DNA from: Bartonella sp. F02
GTDB lineage: Bacteria > Pseudomonadota > Alphaproteobacteria > Rhizobiales > Rhizobiaceae
Direction of reading: 5' to 3'
Assembly (NCBI RefSeq): GCF_026929975.1
Contig: NZ_JANHOK010000001.1
Coordinates: 248,001-312,000, forward strand
DNA: 64,000 nt
Shown here piece after piece: positions 31,491 through 41,221 of this stretch (position 1 is its first letter; each line of letters opens with the position of its first letter). The notes beneath the pieces were generated by a model, which saw only the letters and a program-made list of their open reading frames with translations, was not told the origin of the DNA and did no database searches. The translations under genes and the position numbers were made by a program.

Positions 31491-33356
31491 TTAAGAGGTG
31501 TCTGATGATAAATCAAGCACGTTTTGTTCTTTATTGAGTCGAATATCAACGACTGTAGCTCCTGGAAAGTGGTTAAGAATTTTTGCAACATCAGGATCTG
31601 CTTGCACATCAGAAACAAGAGCTTTTCGAGCTGCTTCACTTTCTTCCTGTAAGGTAGGACCGCCTCCTTGACTGACAAAAGTTATAGCCCAATATTTTCC
31701 AGTCCATTGATGGAGCGTTTTTTTTATATCTTGTGCCAGTGAGCGTGGTGCACGTTCATTAAGTCTCAAAATGATATTTTCTGGTTCGAAAGAAACAGGA
31801 TGAACAAATTCTTTAATAAGCAATTTGAAATGTGTGTCACGATGCTTCTCAGCAAGATCGATAATATCATGCAAAGAATTTATGATTAAGTTTTTTTTTT
31901 CTGTTGTAGATTGAAGAGAAGAGTCCGGTGAATTATTCGTTTCTTCAAAAAGCTCATCAGGATGAGTCGCTTTAACATCAGGTGAGTTTTTATTTTCAGA
32001 AGTTTCAGTTTTTACGGATTTTTCTAATTGTGCAGAAGAGTCAGATTGATTGTCTAGAGGTATTTTAAGATTTTGCTGGTGTGACGTGGAAAGCAAATTT
32101 TGTGCAGAGAAATGATCCTGGGTTGCTTCATTTGTTTCTGTACTATTTATATTTGTTATGGTTTGAGGAGAGTGATTTTGAGCGATTGTAGAAGATATTT
32201 TTTCTTTTTCGATATTTTTTAAAATTTCATCAAGCGTTGGTAGATCAGCAGTATGAGTAAGACGAATTAACAACATTTCAGCGGCTTGAATAGGGCGTGC
32301 AGCTTGATTGACTTCTTGTAAGCCTTTGAGCAACATTTGCCAACTGCGAGAAAGAACGCGAATAGAAAGTTTTCTTGAAAATTCTAAACTACGTAAACGT
32401 TCATCTTCTGTTAAAGACAAATCTTCTTCTATTTCTTGAGTTAAACGCAAACGTGTTACGAGATGATTAAAATCAGCTAATTCTGTCAAGATAATGTGAG
32501 GATCAGCGCCTGCATTGTATTGGCTGCGAAGTTCCTGCAGTGCATTTACAATATCTCCTTTCATGATAAATTCAAAGAGATCAATAATACGTGCTTGATC
32601 AGCTAGCCCTAGCATTGCGCGCAATGCAATGGTGCTGATTTTTCCATTACTATGTGCAATAGCTTGATCAAAAATAGAAAGCGCATCACGTACAGATCCT
32701 TCTGCAGCGCGAGCAATAATGGATAAAGCTTGATTTTCTACTTCAACTTTTTCATTTTGAGCGATTTTACGTAAATGATCTATTAAAACAGCCGATTCAA
32801 TACGTTTTAAATCAAAACGTTGACAGCGTGAAAGAATTGTAATGGGAACTTTGCGTATTTCTGTTGTTGCAAAAATAAACTTCACATGAGGTGGTGGTTC
32901 TTCAAGTGTTTTCAAAAGACCATTAAATGCTTGTGTCGATAGCATGTGAATTTCGTCGATGATATAAACTTTATAGCGCGCAGAAACAGGGCGATAATGT
33001 GTTTGTTCAATGATTTCACGAATGTCATCAATGCCAGTATGAGAAGCAGCGTCCATTTCTATGATATCAATATGCCGTCCTTCAATAATTTGTGCACAGT
33101 GCTCACCAAATGTTTCTAATGCTGTTGTAGGATGATCAATATCTTTTGTTTTATAATTAAGAGCACGCGCTAAAATACGAGCTGTAGTCGTTTTTCCTAC
33201 TCCACGAATTCCTGTTAACATCCAAGCTTGCGCGATACGCTTTGCTTCAAAAGCATTTGTGAGTGTGCGCACCATTGCTTCTTGACCAATAAGATCCGAG
33301 AAATTTTGAGGGCGATATTTACGGGCAAGAACGCGATAAGCTATCTCTTCAGGCAT
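31491..33356 (-). CDS. dnaX: DNA polymerase III subunits gamma and tau
   Basis: ATPase of the clamp loader. Walker A is GIRGVGKTT (49-57); the Walker B-like stretch VYIIDEIHML and sensor region FIFATTEIRKVP follow. The N-terminal 370 residues are the AAA+ and collar domains; then comes a Ser/Asn/Glu-rich low-complexity linker (about 385-500) and a C-terminal domain (510-621) that would bind the polymerase. Only one Cys (GEHCAQI) lies in the segment where many DnaX proteins have a four-Cys zinc module. The 4.5S RNA gene lies about 260 bases upstream on the same strand. Confidence 0.96.
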   Translation of the reverse strand: MPEEIAYRVLARKYRPQNFSDLIGQEAMVRTLTNAFEAKRIAQAWMLTGIRGVGKTTTARILARALNYKTKDIDHPTTALETFGEHCAQIIEGRHIDIIEMDAASHTGIDDIREIIEQTHYRPVSARYKVYIIDEIHMLSTQAFNGLLKTLEEPPPHVKFIFATTEIRKVPITILSRCQRFDLKRIESAVLIDHLRKIAQNEKVEVENQALSIIARAAEGSVRDALSIFDQAIAHSNGKISTIALRAMLGLADQARIIDLFEFIMKGDIVNALQELRSQYNAGADPHIILTELADFNHLVTRLRLTQEIEEDLSLTEDERLRSLEFSRKLSIRVLSRSWQMLLKGLQEVNQAARPIQAAEMLLIRLTHTADLPTLDEILKNIEKEKISSTIAQNHSPQTITNINSTETNEATQDHFSAQNLLSTSHQQNLKIPLDNQSDSSAQLEKSVKTETSENKNSPDVKATHPDELFEETNNSPDSSLQSTTEKKNLIINSLHDIIDLAEKHRDTHFKLLIKEFVHPVSFEPENIILRLNERAPRSLAQDIKKTLHQWTGKYWAITFVSQGGGPTLQEESEAARKALVSDVQADPDVAKILNHFPGATVVDIRLNKEQNVLDLSSDTS

Positions 33357-33612
33357 GGTTTTTTCACGGATTTTAATTTCGAAGCTCTTCTACGTTTATT
33401 TCAATAATTTGAAGGATAAGATCAATTACTCTTTTAAATATAAAAGAATTTTTTCTCAATCAATTTATTTTTTAATGAAGTGATATCATTTATCGAAAAC
33501 TATAAACCTTTTTTATGGTTTGGAGAAGATTATTATAGAAAAAGGAGAAACAACGTTAGAAATTAAAAAAATGATATCCTGAAAGATTATAGAAATAATA
33601 TCTTCTAACAGA

Positions 33613-33711
33613 TAGGAGGTTGGCATAATGACCCGTACTGTCACTCGTTAGGGCTGCTTCTTTCCAGACCTGACCCGGTTGGCGAGCCGTTCGTCCATCA
33701 CCAACCTCCCA
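33613..33711 (-). ncRNA. ffs: Signal recognition particle RNA (4.5S-type)
   Basis: Small bacterial SRP RNA, the RNA of the Ffh-FtsY targeting system. On the minus strand the universally conserved apical part reads GGTCAGGTCTGGAA then AGAAGCAGCC, with the GGAA tetraloop variant in the expected context. The ends pair as GGAGGTTGG and CCAACCTCC (33615-33623 with 33701-33709), giving a hairpin of about 97 bases. A weak promoter (TTGATT, 17 bases, GATCAT) precedes it. It sits upstream of dnaX, as in other rhizobia. Ends are approximate. Confidence 0.93.
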
Positions 33712-33918
33712 ATTCTATGATCGTTGATTTAAAATGAAAAATCAAGCCAAGAAACACAAAACATAAAAAGAATTCGTCATTTTTTTAATTTGGTGTATAT
33801 TGGTATTAAGACAAGTTTTGTTTTATATAAACGCTTTCAATCTCATAAAGACAGTTTGTACAAAATCTTAATCACTTTATTTTATTGGCAACAAAATTGC
33901 TGCTTTGTGCAATTATTT

Positions 33919-34650
33919 TTATGTTAAAATTTTGCGGACTTCATCAAGGTCATGTTGCGTATCGATCCCCAAAGGGATTGTATCAATAATTTCTACATCG
34001 ATGCGCATACTGTGTTCTAATGCACGTAATTGTTCAAGTTTTTCACGTTTTTCGAGACTAGATGGTTCGCATGAAACAAATTGTTCGAGCGCTTTGCGTC
34101 GATAAGCATATAATCCGATATGATGGTAAAGAGGGCCATCTCCATAAGGTGCTGTTGCTCGTGTAAAATAAAGGGCACGGATGCGATTTTTTGTCAAAGG
34201 TGTGCCAATAATTTTAACAACATTGGGATCTGTTTTTTCACGTTCGCTAACAATTTTTGCGCCTAAAGTTGCAATATCAGTTAAACTGTTTTCTAAAGGT
34301 CGTAATGTACTGATAATTTCATTGGGAGTTATTGTGGGCAAATCACCTTGCACATTCAAAATGACATTATAATTTTGTTCGGGATCAATATGAGTTAAAG
34401 CTTCATAAATGCGATCAGATCCTGATTGATGATGAGAGCATGTCATGACGCATTCGTGTCCGTAATCTGTAACGATTTTAGCTATTTTATTATGATCGGT
34501 TGCAACGATAACACGTCCTAATCCGGATTTTTGTGCTCGTTCAGCAACATGGACGACCATCGGTTTTCCAGCAATTTCAGCAAGAGCTTTTCCTGGAAGA
34601 CGAGTTGAACCCATACGAGCAGGAATAAGAATAAGAGGTTTAAGGGTCAT
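33919..34650 (-). CDS. kdsB: CMP-KDO synthetase
   Basis: Activates KDO as CMP-KDO for the lipopolysaccharide core. The nucleotidyl-transferase signature [16 protein letters not shown] lies at residues 8-23, with [10 protein letters not shown] and YRRKALEQF further on. Length 243 fits the family. It is transcribed divergently from the cytochrome c gene, an arrangement common in rhizobia, where a prephenate dehydratase gene is usually also nearby; no such gene is present here. Confidence 0.95.
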   Translation of the reverse strand: MTLKPLILIPARMGSTRLPGKALAEIAGKPMVVHVAERAQKSGLGRVIVATDHNKIAKIVTDYGHECVMTCSHHQSGSDRIYEALTHIDPEQNYNVILNVQGDLPTITPNEIISTLRPLENSLTDIATLGAKIVSEREKTDPNVVKIIGTPLTKNRIRALYFTRATAPYGDGPLYHHIGLYAYRRKALEQFVSCEPSSLEKREKLEQLRALEHSMRIDVEIIDTIPLGIDTQHDLDEVRKILT

Positions 34651-34759
34651 GATACAGTTCCATATGTCATTATGTTTTTATGGGATTGTGCATTATAAAA
34701 AAAAAGTTTAAATTAAATTGATTGCAATTTGTCATGAAAATATAAGCGTTTGAGTTCTG

Positions 34760-35320
34760 ATGAAACGATCGAAATATATCTATCTAGCCTGTATTTGTGT
34801 GTTGGGATTGGTTATTTTTATAGGCCTTTTCAATATTAAGGATATGTTTTATGAGAAGTCTGCAGGGCTTCAAGATTCTCGTGATGTTACACAAAGTGAT
34901 ATAGATAAAGAAACACCACAAATGTCTCAAGCGTCTTTATCTTTAAATGAGCGTCTCCAACGGGGTGATGTTGAAAATGGGCGCAAAGTTTTTAGACATT
35001 GCGTTGGGTGTCATGCTTCTAGGCCTGATCAATTTCGTCGTGTCGGTCCGACCTTGTGGGAGATTGTTAATCGTCCCATTGCGTCTGTAGAAGATTTTGT
35101 TTATTCGCGAGCGCTACGCGCAAATTCTGATAAGATATGGGATTTTTCTACTTTAGATGATTATCTCCGATCACCGCGTGAGGCAATTCCGGGAACAATC
35201 ATGACATTTCGTGGAATTAAGCATGATCAAGATCGTGCCGATCTTTTGCTATATTTGCGTGGTTTATCTGATAATCCTGTTGCTTTGCCATTTGATAATG
35301 AAAGTGGTGAGCAGGAATAG
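34760..35320 (+). CDS. Membrane-anchored cytochrome c
   Basis: A 186-residue class I c-type cytochrome. An uncleaved-looking N-terminal helix (about residues 7-26) anchors it in the inner membrane, a Ser/Gln-rich linker follows, and the haem domain begins near 65. The haem site is Cys81-Val-Gly-Cys84-His85 and the probable axial Met is Met148 in GTIMTFRGI. It resembles the CycM/cytochrome c552 type that delivers electrons to terminal oxidases. It is transcribed away from kdsB. Which oxidase it serves is inferred, not visible. Confidence 0.88.
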   Translation: MKRSKYIYLACICVLGLVIFIGLFNIKDMFYEKSAGLQDSRDVTQSDIDKETPQMSQASLSLNERLQRGDVENGRKVFRHCVGCHASRPDQFRRVGPTLWEIVNRPIASVEDFVYSRALRANSDKIWDFSTLDDYLRSPREAIPGTIMTFRGIKHDQDRADLLLYLRGLSDNPVALPFDNESGEQE

Positions 35321-35450
35321 TTGATGCTAGAAATGCTGACTTTATGAAAAATATAGAGTTGTTTTTTTTGTAATTTTTGTTTCATAGATTTATTGTTATC
35401 GATGCATCATTTGGAGCTAAATTTGATGTAATATAAAGTGAGAACCCAAA

Positions 35451-36572
35451 ATGGTAACTTATATTTTGCGGCGTCTTTTACTGATTATACCAACGCTTAT
35501 TGGTATTTTGACTGTAACTTTTATAATTGTTCAATTTACGCCTGGTGGACCTATTGAAAATATTATTGCTCAATTACAAGGGACAGGGGGAGATTCAATA
35601 GGGCGAGTAGCGGGAGGAGGTGATTTGGGGCTTTCTTCTGATGTTGTGGTTGAGGGGACTCAAACAGAATCATCTTTTTCTGGAGTTTCTAAATATCGTG
35701 GTGCACAAGGACTCGATCCCGAATTTATTGCCAAACTTGAGCGGCAATTCGGCTTTGATAAGCCTCCTCTGGAGCGCTATTTGGCGATGCTTGGTAATTA
35801 TTTGCGTTTTGATTTTGGAGATTCTTTTATTCAGGGGCGCTCGGTTATTGAGCTTATTAAGAGTGCTTTACCTGTTTCTCTTTCCCTTGGCTTTTGGCAG
35901 TTGCTGATTTCTTATGCTATTTCTATTCCGTTAGGAATTCGCAAAGCGCTTAAGGAAGGTTCTGCTTTTGATGCATGGACAAGTGCGATCATTGTTATTG
36001 GTTATGCGATTCCAAATTTTCTTTTTGGTATTTTTTTGCTGGTTTTTTTTGCTGGAGGATCTTTTTTTGATTGGTTTCCGCTAGGGCATTTAACATCCGA
36101 TAATTTTGATAAGCTATCGTTTGGAGGTAAGATATTAGATTATTTGTATCATTTAGTTTTACCCTTGACGGCGATGATAATTTCTTCTTTTGCAACAATA
36201 ACTTTATTGACTAAAAATTGTTTTTTAGAAGAAATTCGTCAACAATACGTTGTTACTGCTCGCGCTAAAGGATTAAGTGAGCGCTCAGTTCTTTATGGTC
36301 ATGTTTTTCGCAATGCCATTTTGATTGTGATTGCAAGTTTTCCAGCAGCTTTTATGGGTTCATTTTTTAGTGGATCTTTATTGATTGAAATGCTCTATTC
36401 GTTAAATGGTTTGGGGCTATTAAGTTATACATCGATTGTTAATCGTGACTACCCTGTTGTTTTTGCTTCTCTTTATATTTTTTCACTCATTGGTCTCATT
36501 GTTAGCCTTATTTCTGATATTATTTATATGTGTGTTGATCCACGTATTGATTTTGATAAAAAGGATGTGTGA
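35451..36572 (+). CDS. yejB: Peptide ABC transporter permease YejB-like
   Basis: Inner-membrane permease of the Dpp/Opp family, 373 residues. It begins with the typical first helix (YILRRLLLIIPTLIGILTVTFII), then a periplasmic stretch of about 80 residues longer than in DppB and typical of YejB, then five further helices with the loop ARAKGLSERSVLYGHVFRNA that contacts the ATPase. It overlaps yejE by a base or so. YejABEF imports peptides and microcin C-like compounds in other bacteria; a YejA binding protein is not next to it here. Confidence 0.9.
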   Translation: MVTYILRRLLLIIPTLIGILTVTFIIVQFTPGGPIENIIAQLQGTGGDSIGRVAGGGDLGLSSDVVVEGTQTESSFSGVSKYRGAQGLDPEFIAKLERQFGFDKPPLERYLAMLGNYLRFDFGDSFIQGRSVIELIKSALPVSLSLGFWQLLISYAISIPLGIRKALKEGSAFDAWTSAIIVIGYAIPNFLFGIFLLVFFAGGSFFDWFPLGHLTSDNFDKLSFGGKILDYLYHLVLPLTAMIISSFATITLLTKNCFLEEIRQQYVVTARAKGLSERSVLYGHVFRNAILIVIASFPAAFMGSFFSGSLLIEMLYSLNGLGLLSYTSIVNRDYPVVFASLYIFSLIGLIVSLISDIIYMCVDPRIDFDKKDV

Positions 36573-37711
36573 TGGACAAAAAAAAGCCTGACAGATTATA
36601 TGATTTGAAATTTCAGAAACGCTTTTTTCTTTCTCCATTGAATAGACGCCGGTGGCGTAATTTTAAGCAAAATCGCCGTGGATGGTGGTCATTATGGCTT
36701 TTCTTATTTTTATGTTTTTGTTCTTTTTCGGCAGAGTTCATTGCCAATGATCGCCCAATTATTGCTGTCTACAAAGGAGAAATATTATTCCCTGTTCTTT
36801 TCGATTATCCCGATGAAAAATTTGGTGGGAATTTGGCTAGAGCAGATTTTCGTGATCCTTTTATTCAACAGGAAATCGCGCAGCATGGTTGGGCATTATG
36901 GCCGTTAGTTCGCTATTCTTATAATACGGTCGTAGGAAATAAAACATTTGCTTTATCTCCTCCTTTTTGGCTTCAAAGCAAAGAAGAGCGGTGTGTTGGT
37001 TATGCACAAGGAAGTGATGATCCAGAATGTACAATCAGTCGATGGAATTGGCTTGGAACAGATGATTTGACACGTGATATTTTTGCACGAGTTTTATATG
37101 GTTTTCGAATATCGGTCATTTTTAGCATTTTTCTTACGGCTGTTTCAACAATTATTGGTGTTACAGCAGGTGCGATTCAAGGTTATTTTGGTGGTTGGGT
37201 TGATCTTATTTTTCAACGTTTGATTGAAATATGGTCTTCTGTGCCTTCACTTTATATCGTTATTATTATGGCATCGGTTTTGGCACAGGGTTTTTGGGTA
37301 TTGTTAGGAGTTATGCTTCTTTTTCAATGGGTTACATTAGTTGGTGTGGTGCGTGCGGAATTTCTACGTGCACGTAATTTTACTTATATCACTGCGGCGC
37401 GTGCTTTGGGAGTGTCTGATCGTACGATTATGATACGTCATTTATTGCCAAATGCTATGGTTGCTTCTTTGACATATATGCCTTTTTTATTGACATCAGG
37501 AATTTCATTGCTGACGTCTCTTGATTATTTGGGTTTTGGTCTTCCTCCTGGGTATGCTTCTTTGGGTGAATTGATGAGGCAAGCAACGTCCAATTTAAAT
37601 GCTCCTTGGATTGGGCTGACAGGTTTTGTTGTTATTGCTGTTATGCTCTCTTTGTTGGCATTTATTGGTGAAGCTGCAAGAGATGCTTTTGATCCACGAA
37701 AGACATTATGA
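36572..37711 (+). CDS. yejE: Peptide ABC transporter permease YejE-like
   Basis: Second permease, 379 residues, with an N-terminal cytoplasmic stretch rich in Arg/Lys, a helix at about 30-50, a large periplasmic segment (about 55-150) and the transport core. The ATPase-docking loop is AARALGVSDRTIMIRHLLPNA. The ATG at 36572 follows the yejB stop as TGATG; a GTG three bases upstream is also possible. It is coupled to yejF through an ATGATG overlap. Confidence 0.9.
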   Translation: MDKKKPDRLYDLKFQKRFFLSPLNRRRWRNFKQNRRGWWSLWLFLFLCFCSFSAEFIANDRPIIAVYKGEILFPVLFDYPDEKFGGNLARADFRDPFIQQEIAQHGWALWPLVRYSYNTVVGNKTFALSPPFWLQSKEERCVGYAQGSDDPECTISRWNWLGTDDLTRDIFARVLYGFRISVIFSIFLTAVSTIIGVTAGAIQGYFGGWVDLIFQRLIEIWSSVPSLYIVIIMASVLAQGFWVLLGVMLLFQWVTLVGVVRAEFLRARNFTYITAARALGVSDRTIMIRHLLPNAMVASLTYMPFLLTSGISLLTSLDYLGFGLPPGYASLGELMRQATSNLNAPWIGLTGFVVIAVMLSLLAFIGEAARDAFDPRKTL

Positions 37712-39321
37712 TGACACACTTGCTTTCAGTCCGCGATTTTTCGGTTGCATTTTGCCAAGAAGAAGAAAAAAAATATGTTGTTAAAAATATTTCTTTCGAT
37801 ATTGGGAAAAGTGAAATAGTCGCTCTCGTGGGAGAGTCTGGATCAGGAAAATCAGTCACAGCATTATCTATTTTGCAATTACTGCCTTTTGTGAAAACAT
37901 TTTATCAATCGGGTAAAATTTTCTTTAATAATAAAGATTTAATGACGCAAAAAGAGGAAGATTTGCGGAAAGTGCGTGGCAAGGATATTGCTATGATTTT
38001 CCAAGAGCCAATGACTGCTCTTAATCCTTTGCATAATGTAGAGCGCCAGATAGGTGAAGTTTTACAAATGCATGCAAATCTATCTGATAAACCGCTACGT
38101 GAGCGTATTATTGATTTACTGATTCAAGTTGGAATTCATGAGCCACAAAAACGTTTGAATTCATTTCCTCACCAATTGTCTGGAGGACAAAGACAGCGGG
38201 TAATGATTGCAATGGCGCTTGCGAATAATCCGCAGCTATTGATTGCAGACGAACCAACAACAGCGCTTGATGTAACTGTACAGGCGCAGATTCTTGAATT
38301 GTTAGTCCAACTTAAAAAAAGTCATAAGATGTCAATGCTTTTTATTACTCATAATTTGGCTGTTGTGCGTCGTATTGCAGATCGCGTTTATGTGATGAAG
38401 GATGGGAAAATTGTTGAAGAGGGAGAAACAAGCGAAATTTTTAAAAATCCGCGACACCCTTATACAAAACAATTATTAGCTGCAGAACCTAAAGATCATC
38501 TGCTTGAAACAGATGATAGTTTGCCAGTTTTAATACAAGGACAGAAAATTCGTGTTTGGTTTCCTATTAAAAAAGGTTTATTGCGGCGAACCGTTGATTA
38601 TGTAAAGGCTGTTCAAGATATTGATATTACAATTCGTTCTGGCCAAACTCTTGGTATTGTAGGTGAATCTGGGTCTGGTAAGACGACATTGGGGTTAGCA
38701 TTGACGCGGATGCTTTCTTCTAAAGGGCAGCTTTATTTTGAAGGTGTTGATATTAGTCGTTTTTCTTTTAGCCAGATGCGTCCCTTGCGACGTCATATTC
38801 AAATTGTTTTCCAAGATCCGTTTGGTTCTCTTTCTCCGCGGATGTCTGTCAGTGAAATTATTTCTGAAGGATTATCAATCCATGAGCCACAACTTTCTTA
38901 TTCTGAACGTGATGATCGTGTGATTGAAGCATTGTCTGAGGTGGATCTTGACCCTTCTATGCGTTATCGTTATCCACATGAATTTTCTGGAGGGCAAAGA
39001 CAGCGGATTGCTCTTGCACGTGCAATTATTCTCAAACCACGCTTTATTATGTTTGATGAACCAACTTCTTCTCTTGATATGAGTTCGCAAGCGCAAATTG
39101 TTGAGCTTTTACGTCATTTGCAACGCAAATATCATTTAGCTTATTTGTTTATCAGTCATGATTTGAAAATTATTAAAGCACTAGCACATGAAGTGCTTGT
39201 TATGCATAATGGAAAAACAGTTGAGTATGGATCTGCGGGTCGTATTTTTTCTTGTCCCCAAAATGCTTATACTAAAACTTTAATAGCTGCTGCATTTGCA
39301 TTAGAAGCGGGTCATTTGTAA
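37708..39321 (+). CDS. yejF: Dual ATPase of the Yej peptide ABC transporter
   Basis: A 537-residue fusion of two ABC ATPase domains, as in E. coli YejF. Domain 1 (about 1-260) has Walker [10 protein letters not shown], signature LSGGQRQRV and Walker [13 protein letters not shown]. Domain 2 (about 275-530) has Walker [10 protein letters not shown], signature FSGGQRQRI and Walker [13 protein letters not shown]. Both look intact. Start overlaps the yejE stop. It ends nine bases past the end of the convergent pseudogene at 39312. Confidence 0.94.
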   Translation: MMTHLLSVRDFSVAFCQEEEKKYVVKNISFDIGKSEIVALVGESGSGKSVTALSILQLLPFVKTFYQSGKIFFNNKDLMTQKEEDLRKVRGKDIAMIFQEPMTALNPLHNVERQIGEVLQMHANLSDKPLRERIIDLLIQVGIHEPQKRLNSFPHQLSGGQRQRVMIAMALANNPQLLIADEPTTALDVTVQAQILELLVQLKKSHKMSMLFITHNLAVVRRIADRVYVMKDGKIVEEGETSEIFKNPRHPYTKQLLAAEPKDHLLETDDSLPVLIQGQKIRVWFPIKKGLLRRTVDYVKAVQDIDITIRSGQTLGIVGESGSGKTTLGLALTRMLSSKGQLYFEGVDISRFSFSQMRPLRRHIQIVFQDPFGSLSPRMSVSEIISEGLSIHEPQLSYSERDDRVIEALSEVDLDPSMRYRYPHEFSGGQRQRIALARAIILKPRFIMFDEPTSSLDMSSQAQIVELLRHLQRKYHLAYLFISHDLKIIKALAHEVLVMHNGKTVEYGSAGRIFSCPQNAYTKTLIAAAFALEAGHL

Positions 39322-40054
39322 GAAATTATACTAAATTGTGCTGATAATCCATTATAGAGGAGGATTTTCCCTACCAAAGGTTCACCAATATTTGTAATAA
39401 GTTTAATCGTTTCCATTGCTTGAAGGGTACCAATAACTCCAGGCAAAGCACCAATAATTCCAACTTCAGCGCATGTCGGAATAACACCGTCATCGGGTGG
39501 ATGAGGAAATAAGTCACGATAATGAGGGCTGTTATCTTTATAAGGCATGAGTACTGTCAATGAACCATCAAATCGTCCTATGGCACCGATAATTAGAGGT
39601 TTTTTCAGAGAGCAGCGTGATCTGCAAGAAGATAGCGCGTCGCAAAATTATCGCTCCCATCAATAATGATATGGTAAGCATTAAGAAGTGTATCAATATT
39701 ACTTTTATCTAAGCGGAAATTATGTTTGATAACTGTAACATAAGGGTTAATAGCTTTTATAGTGGATTCGGCACAGATGGTTTTATATTGATTAATTGTA
39801 TTGGTGCTATGAATAACTTGACGTTGTAAATTAGAAAGTGAAACGATGTCGTCATCAACGATTCCAAGTGTTCCAACACCTGCTGCAGCAAGATAGGTTA
39901 AAATAGGAGATCCAAGCCCCCCAGCGCCAATGACAAGAACGCGAGCTGCTTTGAGCTTTTGTTGTCCACTTCCACCAATTTCAGGTAAAATAATATGACG
40001 GGCATAACGTTCAATTTATTCACTACTTAATTTGTTGTTAGTTTCTTGTATCAT
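39312..40054 (-). pseudogene. Decayed MoeB/ThiF/HesA-type adenylyltransferase
   Basis: Remnant of an E1-like enzyme that adenylates the C-terminus of MoaD or ThiS. From an ATG at 40054 the frame reads [12 protein letters not shown] and then meets TAA at 40016-40018, directly before IERYARHIILPEIGG, the normal start of the family. The nucleotide-binding VLVIGAGGLGSPIL and the VDDDIVSLSNLQRQV segment follow. Near 39600-39615 a one-base shift moves the frame; downstream KKPLIIGAIGRFDGSLTVLMP continues to the end at 39312. Two separate lesions make this a pseudogene. The TCAEVG segment aligns with a part where active enzymes bind zinc or carry catalytic residues. Confidence 0.85.
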
Positions 40055-40141
40055 AGACTTTCTCTTGTCATAATTATTTTAATATTTAACAAATTTATGA
40101 CACAACAACTAGTCTGCTTATCAGTGATAAAAGGTTTATTT

Positions 40142-41098
40142 ATGAAAATTGCGCTTCAGATGGATCACATTTCAACAGTTAAAATTCAAGGAGATACGAC
40201 TTTTGCTCTTGCTTTATCAGCACAAGAACGTGGCCATGTTCTTTTCCATTACACGCCAGATCGTTTATCTATGCGTGATGGTTGTGTTATTGCGCGGATA
40301 GAGCCTTTAACGGTTCGTGATCAGGAAGGAGATCATTATCAATTAGGGAAATCTTTTCGCACAGAACTCGCGGATATGGATGTTGTGCTTTTACGTCAAG
40401 ATCCACCTTTTGATATGAATTATATTACCACCACGCATCTTTTAGAGCGCATTCATCCTAAGACACTTGTTGTGAATGATCCAGTGTGGGTGCGCAATTG
40501 TCCGGAAAAGATTTTTGTTACTGAATTTTCTGATTTAATGCCAGAAACATTAATTACAAAAGATATTGAAGAAATAAAAGATTTCAGAGCAAAATTTGGT
40601 GATATTATCATTAAACCACTCTATGGGAATGGAGGTGCTGGTGTTTTCTATTTGAAACAGGATGATCGTAACTTGACATCACTTTTAGAGATATTTGCAC
40701 AAAATTATCGCGAACCTTTTATTGTTCAGCGTTACTTGGATATGGTGCGAAAAGGAGATAAACGAATTATTTTGCTCGATGGTACACCGGTGGGAGCGAT
40801 TAATCGTATTCCGGCGGAAACAGATGTTCGCTCTAATATGCATGTTGGAGGGCGAGCAGAAAGTATTGGCTTAACAGAGCGTGATTATGAAATCTGCGCG
40901 CGCATTGGTCCAGCTTTGAAAGAACGTGGTTTTATTCTTGTAGGGATCGATGTGATTGGAGATTACATAACAGAAATTAATGTGACATCTCCAACAGGAT
41001 TGCGTGAAATTAAGCGCTTTGATGGTACGGACATTGCTTCACTTTTTTGGGATGTTGTTGAAAAAAAGCGTTTAAATAAAATCTGTTCGGATAGATAG
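40142..41098 (+). CDS. gshB: Glutathione synthetase
   Basis: Joins gamma-glutamylcysteine and glycine with ATP. The 318-residue protein has the ATP-grasp features [12 protein letters not shown] and the C-terminal [10 protein letters not shown], both typical of bacterial GshB. Start at 40142 ([10 protein letters not shown]) gives the family-typical N-terminus and has an AAAAGG site upstream; the frame runs upstream to 40046 without similarity. It reads away from the decayed MoeB-like gene. Confidence 0.95.
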   Translation: MKIALQMDHISTVKIQGDTTFALALSAQERGHVLFHYTPDRLSMRDGCVIARIEPLTVRDQEGDHYQLGKSFRTELADMDVVLLRQDPPFDMNYITTTHLLERIHPKTLVVNDPVWVRNCPEKIFVTEFSDLMPETLITKDIEEIKDFRAKFGDIIIKPLYGNGGAGVFYLKQDDRNLTSLLEIFAQNYREPFIVQRYLDMVRKGDKRIILLDGTPVGAINRIPAETDVRSNMHVGGRAESIGLTERDYEICARIGPALKERGFILVGIDVIGDYITEINVTSPTGLREIKRFDGTDIASLFWDVVEKKRLNKICSDR

Positions 41099-41155
41099 TG
41101 GCAGTGTGATTTGTAATAAACTCATTTTTTATTTTTGTTCTGCTGCAGATATGAA

Positions 41156-41171
41156 GTAAACTTTAGTTTAC
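41156..41171. promoter_or_regulatory. 16-base palindrome upstream of pstS
   Basis: GTAAACT, two bases, AGTTTAC form a perfect 7-bp inverted repeat about 50 bases before the pstS start. It could be an operator for the pst operon. It is not a recognisable Pho box. Confidence 0.4.
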
Positions 41172-41221
41172 CATAATGGTACTGATAATAAACTTTGATA
41201 CGAAATTTAAGGAGCTGATGG

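Noticed and set aside
33891-33914. AATTGC/GCAATT hairpin as the kdsB terminator
   Set aside because: Six-bp AT-rich stem with a poor T-tract; too weak to call.
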